A DNA stretch of 64,000 bases from the NCBI GenBank assembly GCA_001692895.1, contig KV748197.1, positions 1,245,813-1,309,812 on the forward strand, written 5' to 3'. The notes below the pieces were generated by a model. That model was not told the DNA's origin. It saw nothing but the letters and a program-made list of their open reading frames with translations, and did no database searches. Below, one piece after another: positions 24,108-36,330 of the stretch. Source of the stretch: Cenococcum geophilum 1.58. Taxonomy: Eukaryota; Ascomycota; Dothideomycetes; Gloniales; Gloniaceae. Made by a program: the position numbers and the translations under genes. How positions within the stretch are numbered: position 1 is the stretch's first letter; the number at the start of each line of letters is the position of its first letter.

Positions 24108-24660
24108 GTATATATATTCTTATTATTCTTTTATAAATATGTTTAATATAATAAATTAAAGATATGAAATATTTTATTATAAGTAAATTTAAATATAAAA
24201 AATACAAATAAGTTAATTTTAACATTAATATAGTATTTTAAAAAATTTAATATATAAAAGAAAGATTTTTTATTTAATATTATAAATTATAAATTATAAA
24301 TTACTTTTAAGTTATAAGCATTTAAAATGCTATTTTTTAGCGTATTTTGGGACCGTGTATAAGATGGGACCGTGCATAAGGTGGCCCAAACGTGTATGAC
24401 GTTTGATTAAAAATAAAAAAACCCTTTACCAAGATGTAAGTGCGATGTAATGTTGAATTTCTGCTGAGACTTCGAACCTTTCTCAGCAGTTTCATGTATG
24501 CGCATAATGAGATTCGCGTCCTAATAATGCTAGGGCTGAGTATCACCACCTAGTCTGAGAGTGCTAATATCCTCTTACGATCAAGGAAGCACAGCGAATT
24601 TCCCTGCTTCTCCTTGAGTGCTAATTTCCCGCGGCTCGCAATAGAAAAGCTTGCGAAAAA
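24108..24660. other. AT-rich flank grading into a gene island
   Basis: 24108-24340 is very AT-rich, without recognisable coding. At 24461-24489 a perfect 9-bp stem CTGCTGAGA/TCTCAGCAG encloses an 11-base loop. No gene was identified. Confidence 0.4.
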
Positions 24661-25959
24661 TAAAGTTTGTTTTAAGGCCTGTTTTGGCTTTGTTCTCGGC
24701 TATCGTTCTCGTATTCTCGTATTCGGGCTCGTTCGACGTTGAATGCTAGAACTAACCCAACGCTGCCCCATACACTAGGTTCCAGCTTGCGGTTCGTGAG
24801 AGAAGCCGAAGCGGACAGCTGGCGTCGCCAACGAAGCGGGAATGCGAAAACGACGCTGTACAAGGCTGAAGACATATATAAGGGCCCGGCTTGACTCCAG
24901 TCAGCGCACCCCCAGCACCCTAAGCAAAGCCGGTGCAAGCCGAAGTAACATATGCGCTCAGGGTACAGTTGCCCAGCCGTGTTTCAACTAAGCTTTTGGC
25001 TGTGCCTGCTTCCTTGAGCTTATCCACCTCCTTCAATCCTTCAAGTCATTAGCGACGTATTCAAGCTTTACTATTCATAACGGGTGATGTATACGTCGAT
25101 ATTCTTAATTTTTTTCGAAGTACCTGAAAACCTAATTGCTCAAGCTGAAGAGAAGTCCTTCGTAAATACTTCGAACAACATCTGCCAATATCAGTTTCCC
25201 CATCTTAAGCTCTTATCCGCTACCAGCCTTCACCTCTCACCAGTCTAAGCTTCTAAATGCCAATGGGGAATCCGTACGCCGTACGAGGAAGCTTGATCTA
25301 ACTCTTAAGGCGGAACCAATGACCATTGAGTCTTGCTTATAGTGGGTAGAATTCTGTAAACTGGAGCACGCACACCCTGTTCGGATTCCCTAACGCTTGC
25401 CGTCACCACCGCACCGTTCACAATCTCCATCCGAGTATGAAGAGAAGCATAGCTCCAATACAACTGATAAGCAGTGTGTACTGTGATCTCAGAAAAGGAG
25501 TGTGACGAGGCACGAAATGTTCCGGGTAGTCGTGAGCGAACGTATCCCAAGTGACAGAGATAATGCCAGCAATCGAAAGCCGCAGCTAGCTCTGAAACAA
25601 ATTCATTGTGAAGGGCAAAACAGCCGTGAAGGGCCGCAATTTTGAGGTCGGCCTGAGACCCGAGTTTCCTTAATCTTATCATGAACCCTTGCCATGGCTC
25701 CCGATCCTGGTCCATCATATTTGCTCTGTGCATTACCGCAATCCCCTCTTCCTCAAAAGGCATCGTCATATCCTCTCCCTCCCGCGCCGGCCGGCAACTC
25801 CTACCCACCGCCCTAGCCCTAGGCCCTTCACCTACGCCAACGGTAAGCCAGTTGCAAAAACCGGGAGCTACCACCATCTACACCACATCGTCTCCAATAT
25901 CCCCGTCAGCAACCTCCTACCAATGCTGCAGAGGCATTCGTGTTTCATCCGCAGCTTCG
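24661..25959. other. Host intergenic region with a TATA-like element
   Basis: Normal base composition. CATATATAAG at 24873-24882 resembles a plus-strand TATA box, but the only ATG shortly downstream (about 24953) opens a 21-codon frame. The minus-strand open frame at 25305-25877 (190 codons) has no domain I recognise. It lies beside the MFS remnant and may be a chance frame or part of a decayed gene. Confidence 0.35.
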
Positions 25960-26275
25960 GAATCGTGTAGACCGTCACCGTGCCCGCCACCCTCTTCAAT
26001 GAGCTCGGCCGGCTCGCGAGTTCTCGCATCGTGCATGTGAATGTGCGGGCTGGATTGGCTGGCAGGGAGGCGGGCGTGCATGCTGGCATGCAGCGAGGCT
26101 GTTTCGGGCGTCGCTGGCTGGGCCCTGCGTGCGCATTGTGGTGGACGCGTATAAGGATATTATGAAACTTGTCTGGCTGATGGCGCTGGGCATTGCTGGG
26201 TTGAGCTTTCTGGCGGCATTTCGGAGAGGGAGGTGGATCTGCGCATGGATTTGAAGAACGGGGTTTGAGGCGGTA
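25960..26275 (+). pseudogene. C-terminal remnant of an MFS transporter
   Basis: The frame at about 26140-26222 reads VDAYKDIMKLVWLMALGIAG then LSFLAAF. After a one-base shift it continues EREVDLRMDLKNGV and stops. The amphipathic lead, last transmembrane helix and charged ...EVDLR tail are typical of fungal DHA-type major facilitator drug transporters. Upstream, fragments such as ATLFNELGRLA lie in other frames, so the gene is frameshifted and its N-terminal two thirds are missing or unrecognisable. The assignment rests on the C-terminal 40 residues only. Confidence 0.5.
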
Positions 26276-27181
26276 GGGAATGCTGGATGCCGGATGGTGC
26301 GGATTTGCGGGCTAGGATCCTGTTGTGTGGGGTTCGGCGTTGAAGTTGCTGAGCTCTGAATAACTAGCCCAGGCCTTTGTACAATGCGTCGTGCTTGTGG
26401 GTTTATTTGCATATAGCGGAAAAAGCATTCTCGAAAGCTTCATCTCCCAGTGTGAATCTTGCTTAGAGACATGGTGTCTCATGTAATTTCCCTACTCGTA
26501 TTTACATCTTATGCCAGCATCAAAAGCCTCGAGGAACGTGAAATTATTGCTGGGAAGAATCAGGCTCGACATGGACTAGCTTTGCGATCTACATTTCGAG
26601 ATCATCGCAACGTGACTTAGAACGAGTATTTATGTTCAGCTTCACGCTGCTTTTGTTGACAAATGGTAACGTATCATTGACTCTATCAGAGCCATCATCT
26701 TACGAATCTGCGTGAGATTCCAAGACAGAAGACGGATGGATAGCCCTGGGTTCCCGCGATCCTTTCAAGGCGCTACGAATTCTGGCGATATAAGAGCTAT
26801 TTCCATCAGCTGCTCTTGGGTTAGCGGTTGCTTGCTTGTTACTACGGTGAAGGGCGTTATCGGGGAGCATTATGCTCGACCATCGCTTGAAGTTTTTTCC
26901 TTTTACGAAGGATGCTACAGCAGGCATGCAGCTGCGCCTAACACGTCCTTGCCCCTCTACAATCTACCGACAACCACTCGACTCTCCAAATCTCTTACTT
27001 CCGACACAAAACTCAACCCCGTCGTCTTCAAAATCTCCCCGTTCATGGCCTCCATGGGCAAAATACCCTCCCAACTCTGCGTCCTCGCTGCATCATCATT
27101 TTCACATCAAAGAGTGCGCGCTTTCATAGACTCGAGCGGGTGATTCAGGTGTTGGCTTTTGTTGAAATGCAAATGTCCACT
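26276..27181. other. Intergenic region, no gene recognised
   Basis: Composition is that of host DNA. Open frames of 75-143 codons occur on both strands at 26700-27143 but overlap each other and show no domain, signal peptide or intron pattern. Confidence 0.4.
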
Positions 27182-28122
27182 TTAACTGTGCACCGTGTTT
27201 AAATTTAGCTCCTCACCAGATGCAAATTTCCATTGTTTCAGCGCTCTCTCGAACGGCGCCTTGAGACAAGGAATGCAGACGGCGATGAAACCAATCTCTT
27301 CTTCCAGGAAGCCCGACATGTACAGGTCTATTATGCGGTAGAAGTTGTCGCCGCTGGTGCTGTACGTTTTGACGAGGGTTGTCTTGACGATGACGGTGGC
27401 GGTGGCGAAGAGGCCCATATACATGAGTAGGCCGATAACGGCACGTTGGCGCAAGGGCAGGTCTATCTTGCGGATGGAGGCGAGGAGTAGCACCGTGAGT
27501 GTGAAATTGGTGATTATGGAAGCCGCAGCATTGGGCCAGAGGCCTATCTGGGCCGGAAGCGGACCCCAGCATTTTGGCGTTAGGCGTGTTCGGGTTCCAG
27601 AAAGCGGAGACGGGCCGGTATTGCAGGAGCAGTATAAGCGTGAATGAGCTAGTGGAGAGGGAAACTAAACCGATCATGGCGTAGAGGAACAGGCGCCAAA
27701 TTGTGCCGCGGAGGATGCGCAGCAGCATGCATGATCTTGATGAATGCGACGGCCCAGATCCAAATGGGCTGCACGATGTGGAGGATACGGCCGGCGTTTA
27801 TTGCTTCTCGGCGGGGATGAAGTAGTTGTGGCGTCCCGTGCCATATTGGGCTGCTTGCACACACATAGCCCAATTAGCCGTCATGAAGATTTGGTGCAAG
27901 CAGATTAGTGTCTCTGTACTGCGGCAGGGAATTGAATCTATCCCTTACAACGGCTATCGTGATAAACAAATCATCAATCCCGAGTCGTTGAGCCGGCCGC
28001 AGTCGGGTGTAAATGTGTGCGATATAGATTGCGATCCCAAATTCAAGGAACACTCCTGTGATACCCAGAAATTCTGGATCTATGGACGCGTCTGGCCGCG
28101 GAGGATCCGTTCCAGGGACCAT
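27182..28122 (-). pseudogene. Rhodopsin-like (Pth11-type) integral membrane protein, frameshifted
   Basis: Minus strand from ATG 28122 (MVPGTDPPRPD): a first helix VFLEFGIAIYIAHIYTRL and RLGIDDLFITIAVV, then a GTAAGG donor at about 28034. The later block reads QAAQYGTGRHNYFIPAE, then in a second frame AINAGRILHIVQPIWIW. A third frame gives MLLRILRGTIWRLFLYAMIGL, with RPVSAFWNPNTPNAK downstream. A fourth segment runs LTVLLLASIRKIDLPLRQR to EEEIGFIAVCIPCLKAPFER, ending at 27182. The order matches the fungal seven-helix family with the D-x-W/RPVSAFW-type loop. At least three one- or two-base indels (near 27797, 27728 and 27575) break the frame, so the copy is probably not functional. Members are plasma-membrane proteins of mostly unknown ligand. 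Confidence 0.78.
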
Positions 28123-28431
28123 GATTGTATGAGATGAGTATCAGGAAAAGAGTACAGTCTGGAGAGAAGCTTAAGGGCGAGTAGCAGGAGAAGTAAATCA
28201 TTGCGTGATAACTGAAGGATATAGCAGTGATAACTTATACGTCAAGGCCAAGCCTTAAAGAAAGCAGTCTGGATAGGCCACCACTGTGAGTGAAGTCGCT
28301 GTCTGGTGGACTGGTTGAGATAGCCATCATGTGGCGGGCCTATCATCTGGGGAAGTTAAATCGATATAATTTAAGCTTTCGTCAGTCTTTACTGTTGTCG
28401 ATTTACTGATGGACCCAGCTCGCTTGTAGTG
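28123..28431. other. Short intergenic spacer
   Basis: It separates the rhodopsin-like pseudogene's 5' end from the 3' end of the carboxylesterase. Both lie on the minus strand, so it should hold the upstream region of the former. No clear promoter element is visible. Confidence 0.4.
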
Positions 28432-30397
28432 CTAGAATGTGACTGCGTTATCTAACCTTAAATCCAACCTGCTGAGCCCCACGTCCAGCACGCTCTCCGT
28501 CCCCACCTCAAACCGCGGCCAAACAGTCTTGTTCGCCACCGTAGCCCAGCGATTCGGATCCAGCTCCACCGCAAACGACACGAAATAGTCGCGCAAAACG
28601 GGGCCGAACGTCGTATTCCCTAGCTCGCCCGGCGACGCTGCACAAATCCCGTCAGCACCAATAACACGGCGAGCCGCGGTCGCAGAAGTAATGCCGCGGT
28701 CGCAATCTAGCAAAGGGCGGCGGGGCCGGCAAGGACATATGTAGACTTACGCACTATCGGGTCCGAGAACAGGAACGCGCTCGTGGCGCTATGCAGCTGG
28801 AACCCGGCATTGAACACCATCTTCCACGCCGGCAGCCCGCGCGCACTCGCCGCCCCCGCAATCAGGTTCGTGGGGCATTCGACCAGCGCGTCGCCGAACA
28901 CCGCCTGTCGCCGCGCGAACGCGGTGTTCAGCGGCGCAATAGGCCCATAAACGACCTGTAAAACCTGGAAGAATGGCTGCGCCGACAGCGCGGTCCCGTT
29001 GTACGCCGAGGCCGGGTACAGGGCGAGGATTTCAGCGAGGCGGCCCGGTGCGATCGAGGGCCAGAGGGTGCTGAGGTCGGCTAGGACTTCGGCTGTGGTG
29101 GTGAGGGAGAAGTTGGTGAAGGACACGCCCTCGAAGCCATCCCGGTCCACCAGCACGGGGATTTTTGTGAACTTCCCGTCGCGGAACGCCGCGGCAGGAT
29201 AGTCGGGGACGGCGTGCCCGTCGACGGCTGGGCCCCAGTAGAACGTCCCGTATGCGTACTGGCGGGCGCTGTAGGCGGTTTGGTAGGACGTCACTGTCGC
29301 GCGCTGTAGGTCTCTTACGGAGAGATTACGCAGACAATAGACCGAAGAGCAGTTCGCGGCGTCTGCGAACCCGCTGTACTGCGCGGCAAGCCAGCTGTCG
29401 TTGTATATCGGGGTCCACCATGGGTATTCTGCTGGCATAAGCTACCCAGATAAAGGGTACGTATGCTTGACGCACTTACCGGCAATGGCAGCCCTAAATG
29501 GTGGTTTCTCCACCCCGCCATGCAGCATCATCTGCATGCTTACAGACCCGCCTCCAGCGCTTCCGCCGATAGTGGTAACTTTGGATGGATCGCCGCCGAA
29601 TTGGTGGATGTGGCGTTGCACCCAATGCAGCGCTGCGCGCTGGTCCAGTAGCCCAGCGTTCCAGATCCCATCCGCTTTGACTTCGTCACCGGCCAGAAAG
29701 CCAAAAGGGCCTAGCCGGTATTGGATCGAGACGTAGATGAGATTGCCGCAGGACTGGTAAACGAGCGCGTTGCCGGGATACGTTGCAGAGCTGCCTCTGA
29801 CATAACCTGATGCAGAACATTAGAAGCTGAGGCCGAGAACTGAGACGTAAAAGATATATAGATTGAGTAGAGGTGTAGGATGGAGAACGGAGTTGACGAA
29901 CCGCCACCGTGGATCTGCACCATGACCGGCAGGTTTGCCGACACGGGCACGCTGGGAGTTATAACATCTAGCAGTAAACAATCTTCATCGCCTTCCACAG
30001 TCACTGATGAAGCTGACGGCTCCCAAGCTGGCGTACTCTGGATGCATGAAGGGCCATGCATGGTAGCATTGAGAATATCTGGACGTGGAGCGGTGTGGGT
30101 GTCGATGGGAACGGGTGCTCTCCAGCGCAACTGCCCCACTGGCGCCTTTGCATAGCGGATACCATAGTAAGAGGTCAGGCTGTAGCATCATCAGGAAGTG
30201 TGAGCCGTCATAGGAACAAGTTGGTTATTCGTTGTGATGGATAAAATAATGAGCGTGTGTACGTACCCAGTTGTTGAATTGTGAAAACCTCTGTACCGCA
30301 CGTAACCGAGGTCCACTATTGGCGCACTGATGGGATTTGCTAGTGTGAGTGCAAGGTGAATCGTCCACAAAACTTGCGGGAGGCAAAAATTGACCAT
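28432..30397 (-). CDS. Secreted type-B carboxylesterase
   Basis: Five exons on the minus strand (30397-30267, 30179-29902, 29806-29480, 29431-28751, 28637-28432) splice to a clean 540-residue frame. The four introns are 87, 95, 48 and 113 bp; all are GT-AG, with GTACGT, GTTCGT, GTAAGT and GTAAGT donors. Residues 1 to about 24 are a signal peptide. YGIRYAKAPVGQLRW is the family's N-terminal signature. H134-G-G-G137 forms the oxyanion hole, and G217-G-S219-A-G holds the nucleophile. E346 in DRDGFEG is the likely acid and H459 in QLHSAT the likely base. The length is normal for the fungal type-B esterase/lipase family, which hydrolyses ester bonds of extracellular or host-derived substrates; the actual substrate is unknown. 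The frame is intact although the adjacent genes are broken and a transposon begins 200 bp upstream. Confidence 0.9.
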
Positions 30398-30461
30398 GCT
30401 TTGCAGCAGGTCCTCCTTTCAATGCACTGAGAAAAGCATTTAGAGAGAACGATAGCTGCTC

Positions 30462-30467
30462 TATATA
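30462..30467 (-). promoter_or_regulatory. TATA-like box of the carboxylesterase gene
   Basis: On the minus strand TATATAGAG lies about 65 bases before the start codon at 30397, a reasonable position for a fungal core promoter. The sequence just upstream (CAGTCACCTACAG in plus orientation) looks like a Tc1-type terminus after TA, but no partner end was found. Confidence 0.4.
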
Positions 30468-30600
30468 CAGTCACCTACAGAAAGTCATTGTGTCAGCGCC
30501 TAATTAAAATTCTAAAAAATATCTATATCTTTTTAACCACGCTAGCTAAATAGATATAAAATATATTATTAAATAAATAAAAAAATTTCTTAGGTAACAG

Positions 30601-30720
30601 TTGACTCAGCATGCTTAGACCAAGAAACAGATGAATATCCGCTGCGCGGATAATCGAATATCCGCAAGCTAACCTATTTAATCGATCCATCTGTTTCTTG
30701 GTCTGAGCCACTTTGGCAAG
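30601..30720. repeat. Left terminal inverted repeat and hairpin of the 6.4-kb transposon
   Basis: After the TIR, CTTAGACCAAGAAACAGATG (30614-30633) pairs with CATCTGTTTCTTGGTCTGAG (30688-30707), 19 of 20 bases. A smaller hairpin, TATCCGC-TGC-GCGGATA, lies within at 30636-30652. The outer stem is followed by CACTTTGGCAAG, a block also found behind the hairpins of the 48-kb relative. Confidence 0.85.
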
Positions 30721-31189
30721 CTTTTGGAAGCCGAGCCGGTCTATTTATATAAGGTAAACCATTAACTTTAACGAAATTAATATAAGCAACCGCCACGTCT
30801 ATTATTCTATTAATACCTGCATTAGAATTGCCTTAATTAGCTCTCTAATTAATAGATTTTCTAGAACTAACTACTAGCCATGGGCGCATCTAAAAGGCGT
30901 TAAAGAAACCCCTCTATTTTGTCTAGCAGGAGCCAGTCTTCTTAAGCTTTTAATAATAAACTACCCTCTCTATTAACTAATACCGCTAGAGGATTAAGAG
31001 ATACAGCGGATATAGTGCCCGAGGGCATTAGCCGTCTTATCCTACCCCTATTATCTCCCCTATCGTCTCCCCTGTTGTCTCCCCTATCGCTATCCGCAGC
31101 TTAATAGCAGTCCTTAATAGCCTACTTACTACTGCCAAACTATATAGATCCCTAAGAGGATAAAGAAGCAGGAGTTGATAAAATATTTA

Positions 31190-33800
31190 TAATATCCGCA
31201 ATATCCGCTGAGAAGATATCCGCTGCAGAGAAGGTTTAGGTAATTATTAACCGTTTTAGGCTATAGCGGATGTCTATAGGAGACCTAGCGCTTAAATGGA
31301 TTATAATAGCTAAAGGTTTACGTAAGGTACTAAAGAAAAAAAGAGTAAGAAAGCTCCTTAACAAACTCCTAGAGGATACTAATATCCTAGATATCTATAC
31401 TAAAGAGATAAAGAAGCGCGGTATAGTAGGTGCTAGTATTGCTTTTACTATCTAGGGAGAGCTTAAAGAGCTAAGGGAGAAAGAGTTATTATTTAGCAGC
31501 TTTAACTAATATACGGATATTAAGTAGCTTAACCTTAGGCAGTACTATTAAGCCGTAAAGACTTACGCACCTATACTAGAGTATATAATTATAGTATGTC
31601 AAAAGGGTTGACGCAAATGTTCTCTATATAAAGGCCGTGCGATTCTAATAGCTTCTACGCTTATATTTGGCCTTTTACAAAACTCCACAAACTGTATCCC
31701 ACGGCTGCTAGGGATATATCTTTAAGCTAACAGCGTTAAGCGCCGCGTGCTTTCTGTGCTCTATAGGCTTGGATTAATTAATAGTTATATTACTTTAAAC
31801 CGGCAGAAGGAGCGGATAGCCTAGGAATTAAGGTTTAGCCTATAATCTCCGCGGTATAGGTATATACTAACCTATATATAGGTAAAAATCCGCTTAATAG
31901 GTGCAGCTTCTAATACTATTATTATCTATAATAACTTTGACTACCTCTAATAAGTTCAGCATTAAACACTTAAGGATACTGGGACGTTCTATTCGCGTAT
32001 GACTAGCAAGCTTGTCTTTAGTATAAGTATACCTAATAGTGGGCTTTGATAGAGTATGCTTTATACGGATATTCTAATTAAGTTCTCGGATATTGTAGAG
32101 GCTCTAAGTAATTTATAAGACGAGATACAGAAGCAGATCTTAATAGCTTTAATCTATAAAGCTATTATAGAGGCGTACCTAGGCCTTAATATATTACTTA
32201 GCAAAAACCTATAGTTTAAACATCCACGTATGCCTTCTATTAATGTAATACCTGCTATATGGACGTCTAGGTTTAACCTAGGACCTATTATAACTGGAGA
32301 GGCTTCTATATCTAAAACCTATAAGGTACTAGATAATATTTTTCTCTATTAAATAAATCTATAACGTACTGATAAAGTATTTAAGGAGTGACTGTTTCTA
32401 ATCTATAGTAATTAAAAAACTATAAAGCTTATTCGGTTATGTTAGGGAGAACGTACTAAGTTAATATCCGCCTATAATAGCCTGCGTTAGGCTCTACCTA
32501 TTCTAGCTCTTTAGCACCTAAAGCTAAACTACCTATATATAGTTATATGGTATTACTATAGTAGTAAGCAATCAGCCTAAGAGTACTCTACGCTATATAC
32601 CTATATAAACCACCTAGGTTAAAGAAATATCCTAGCTGAGCGTACGCCGTTTTATTATATAGAGGAGCTAATTCTCTATAGCTTCGACGCTTATATTATA
32701 GTATTACTCCATACTTAGATTAAGGAGTCTTATAACACTAAGTCGCCTATAGATATTAAGCGGTACCTTAAAAGCCTATCTCCGTAACGTCTATTAGCAG
32801 TAGTTAAAGATATTTGCACAGCGGTTTTCAGTTAGGAAGTTTTTTGGGCGGCCAACTATACCAGCTAGCCTGCGGAACCACGGCAAAAGAGTTACCTTAA
32901 GTAGGCTAGCAGTGCTGCATCCTTATAAACACTTTCTAAGCCTGCTAATGTAGAGTTTCTAACGCACGTCCACTTTTTATAACTAGTAGAGACGTATAAA
33001 GTCCTTAAGCACGCCATTAAGCTTACGGATATTAGCCTACTTAGCCGTGTGCTCCCCCGCATTTATATTTATTTCATAGGTAGTTAAAATAAGAACTATC
33101 TACTAGAGATATTACGTTTCTTCTAGTTAACTTTAACAGATGCTTATTCCCCTAAGCTCTAGTAAGCTATCCTAGTAAATAGTCTAGTGAATATCTGTGG
33201 TGAATAGGATAGTTACTACCTAATAGATTTTAACAACGAGCTACTTAATAGGGAGCTAAAGCAGCTTATATATACTTGTGGCAATTTAACATTTAACCTA
33301 GACTTACTCTTCCGCTAGAGTATTTATATAACTAATTATATAGGGCCACTACGTGTAAAGTTTAAGATTACGTTTGGTGAACGAATATCTACTTAATATA
33401 CTATTAAATCTCCTACAGCGGATATTTAATTGCTTGCTAATGCGATTACCAAAGGTTCTATTATCCGCCGTTAGGCATGGTGAGTAAAGATGGAAGCGCC
33501 GCCTCTACTATAACTAGGTATTAAACAACTTAATTAATCTGCCCTTAACAAGTTTAATTCACGGCTAGGCAGTAATCTTTCCACCGTATTTAATAAGCTT
33601 AATTTCTATAATAATAATAATAAGCTAAATAGCTTCGTACTCCCTACTAACTTTACTTAAACCTAGCTTTAACCTATGTATAAGTTGCTCGATGAGTAAT
33701 ATAAAATATTAGCTATAAGCTATTACTATAACCGTTTAATATCCGCTATAGTTAGTAGCACTAGTATATATTCCCAAGTAATTAATATTATTAATTAATT
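31190..33800 (+). pseudogene. DUF6589-like protein gene remnant
   Basis: Translation through stops gives a positively charged segment (MSIGDLALKWII at 31270 with a KGLRKVLKKKRVRK stretch). IIIYNNFDYL follows near 31920 and NILAERTPFYYIEELILYSF near 32630-32690. The motifs (Y)(D/N)NFDY and the 'FHHLEELLSFDA'-type block are what I recall from fungal proteins classed as DUF6589, a family of unknown function common near transposons. Being the only other large gene in a TIR element, it is a candidate transposase or recombinase (inference). There are numerous TAG/TAA codons and no intact frame above 61 codons. Confidence 0.55.
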
Positions 33801-34899
33801 AATCTATTTAGTTTCTAGGCCGCGCTTACTAGGGGTATAAGGTATAAGGGGAAGGGGGGGCGTTATTCTAATAGATATTAGCTACTATAGTTATAATATC
33901 CGCTTAGCGGATATAAGGTAAACTTACCTAGTATTAGCTAACCCCGCCTAATATCAACTAACCTCGCCTAATATTAGCCCGCTATATACTAATTGGCGTT
34001 GCCGTTAATTTCCTATAGTACTCTTTGTATATGTTTGCCTCTATTTAATCGCGCCAACCGCCTTTATGGTACTAATAAAGATGTATCTAACTGGCGGGTT
34101 ATTGGCGGCATAGATATATCTAACGGCTAGTATAAGGGTAATAATGGAGGAGTAGGAGCTAGAGACCCAAAAGTTAGCAAAGGTATAGGTATATCCTCTT
34201 CCTAAGTTATTGGCAAGAGGTTTATAGCTGACTGTTAACTAGCCTATAATATATTAGCGCTATAGTAAGGCGCTAATTGCTACGGCGCTAATATTTTAAA
34301 TCTCCTATCTAAAACCTGTGAAGCCCGTATAAGAGCCTATAATAAGCGCTTATCCGTAGCAGCGTGCTGCTCTAACGCTTAGGAAAACCGCTTTGATATC
34401 TATATAATTAACCTAGAAGAACCTGAGAGTTGCCCTATTTCTTTTTATTTCTGCTTTTATTCCTTATTTACTAAAAGCTTAATAAGGGACGGAAGCTCCT
34501 TACCGAGGATATTAGGATCCTACTTAGGTATTGCTTGCCTTAATAATACCGTATCTAGAACCTACCCTATATTACAGAGGTGATAAAGCTGCTTATCTGG
34601 TATAATATAATTAACTATAGGCGTCTATAATGTATCCTGATACCTAGCCTCCGCCTATTACGTAAACCACTTTTATATATTGCTTAATATAGGCTCCCGG
34701 CGGGTTTTCGCAATATCCGCACTATAGCTAGTGCGGATATCGTACTCGCAATCCATAAATATTGCTAGGTTGTAGTTATTATAACATAAGTCTTTACTAA
34801 TAGTAGACTGTAGGTCTCTATAGTATGTAAGTTATATTACTTATAAGTATACCTAATCCTTATTAACTAGCCGCTATAGGGTAAACGGTAGTTTATTAC

Positions 34900-36330
34900 G
34901 CAACTGCGCATTAGTTAATTGCTTCTTTGGGCATAAGGTTGGTATGATAAGCTCTTTAGGTAGGCGTACTGTAGAACTACTAGGGCTTAACCTACGCCCG
35001 CTTCTTGTATCTACTAACTGCTTAGTACTAACTAACGCTATAAATAAAGCATCGCCCACAATATCCGTAGTCTCTGCGTTTTGTCGCCCGCGGATATTAT
35101 TGCGTAGCGCACTTATATAAAGATCGCCTATATACTGAGGTTATATATACTTAGAACCACCTAATTTATTATAAGGACCCCGCCAGCGGCTCTTAACCAT
35201 AAAGATTGCTTCGCCTAAGAGGCCTTCTCCTTAGCCTACCCGGCCAAACCGCTGTGCCAGTATATTATAGGATTTATAACAAGGCATTCCATATTAGATT
35301 AAACGGTAGATATCCGGAATATCTATACTGTGTGCTACTGCATTTAATGCAACAAAAATTTAAATTTAAGACGTTGGGCGCATATATTTGGCGTATAAGC
35401 GGTCTTTATTAATATCCGCAAGCGTTGCGTGGTAGCTCTATACCACTTCTCTAGCAATAGCAGCATTGTAGCCGCGATGGATTAACTAGCTGCGAATAGT
35501 ATTATGACAGGCAGCTATCTACTCCTTAGAATTAAAGAAGATGATCGTCTTTAAAATTAGCTGAAGTTAATTAAACTATTAGCGGTATATCTACTGTGCG
35601 GATATTAAGCGGCTTTTTGATTACTCGCCTTCTCCTTAGTTATTATTACTAGCAGTATACAAATACACTAGAGTAGTAGTAATAGTAAAGTAAAGAGCTC
35701 AAAAGTCCTTCTTCTCTGGCGCGGTCATAACCCTCCGTATAATCTTTAGCTCCAACCAATTGATTAGGGTTTTAATAACTTGTATATTAGGTTTAAACCT
35801 AGCTAGCTTATATATAGTCCAAAATGTAGATGGGTTTAGTGTTACGGTATATACAAACTAAGGCTTATTAACTAAGACTAAACATACTTTAAAGAGTTGT
35901 GTGTACGCTATATGGAAGGTCTCTCCCCAATTAGCAAGTAGGTATACTTTATTAACCACTATAAGGGCAATATAAAAACGAAATATTGGGTCTATTAGAA
36001 CCTTATATAGCTTGTTACTAACCAAAAGCTCTAGGGAGATAAGGATATATATGTAGCTGCCCGTGCGGATATCCTTAATTAGCTTGGCGGATATTGTTTT
36101 CTCCTATATATAAACAGGTTAAATATAAGGTAGCTTTATAATCTTTTTTACTTACTTTAACCTAATCGCGTTAAGTGGAAGAACAATAATAATAACTGCA
36201 TTAGGTATAAGATATAGTAGTGCTTACATTATTATACTCTTGCCAAAAGACGTCTTTACCATAAGTATAAGATCTCGCCGCTTAAATATTAGCACCCTTA
36301 GGGCCTTAAGCTGCTCCGTATAACCGCGGT
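34900..36330 (-). pseudogene. RecQ-like DNA helicase gene remnant
   Basis: On the minus strand the Walker A region reads RRDLILMVKTSFGKSIIM (36240-36297), matching RecQ motif I (P/K-T-G-x-GKS). Motif II reads VVNKVYLLANWGETFHIAYTQL near 35910-35970, where an active enzyme has DEAH before LLANWG. FVYTVTLNPST follows (motif III, T-A-T). Then come LKIIRRVM, a domain with SNMECLV near 35290, and a GLAG...RAAGG motif-VI-like block near 35200. The order fits superfamily-2 RecQ helicases, which unwind branched DNA. The D-to-N and E-to-K type changes and the stops are G-to-A transitions typical of RIP. The N- and C-terminal limits are uncertain. Confidence 0.72.

Noticed and set aside
24461-24489. 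Possible tRNA T-arm (GGTTCGAAG inside a hairpin on the minus strand)
   Set aside because: The stem is 9 bp with an 11-base loop, and no acceptor, D or anticodon arm can be drawn around it; only a hairpin is supported.
24672-24938. 88-codon minus-strand open frame
   Set aside because: No domain, and the opposite strand carries a more plausible TATA-like promoter element; probably chance.
25305-25877. 190-codon minus-strand open frame as a gene
   Set aside because: No recognisable domain, signal or intron structure; composition resembles surrounding non-coding DNA.
26700-27143. 143-codon plus-strand and 75-codon minus-strand overlapping open frames
   Set aside because: Mutually overlapping frames without recognisable domains; no evidence favours either.
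30465-30600. Left end of a Tc1/mariner element (TA followed by CAGTCACCTACAG)
   Set aside because: No matching inverted end or TA flank was found on either side of the 30.6-kb transposon, so an element cannot be bounded.
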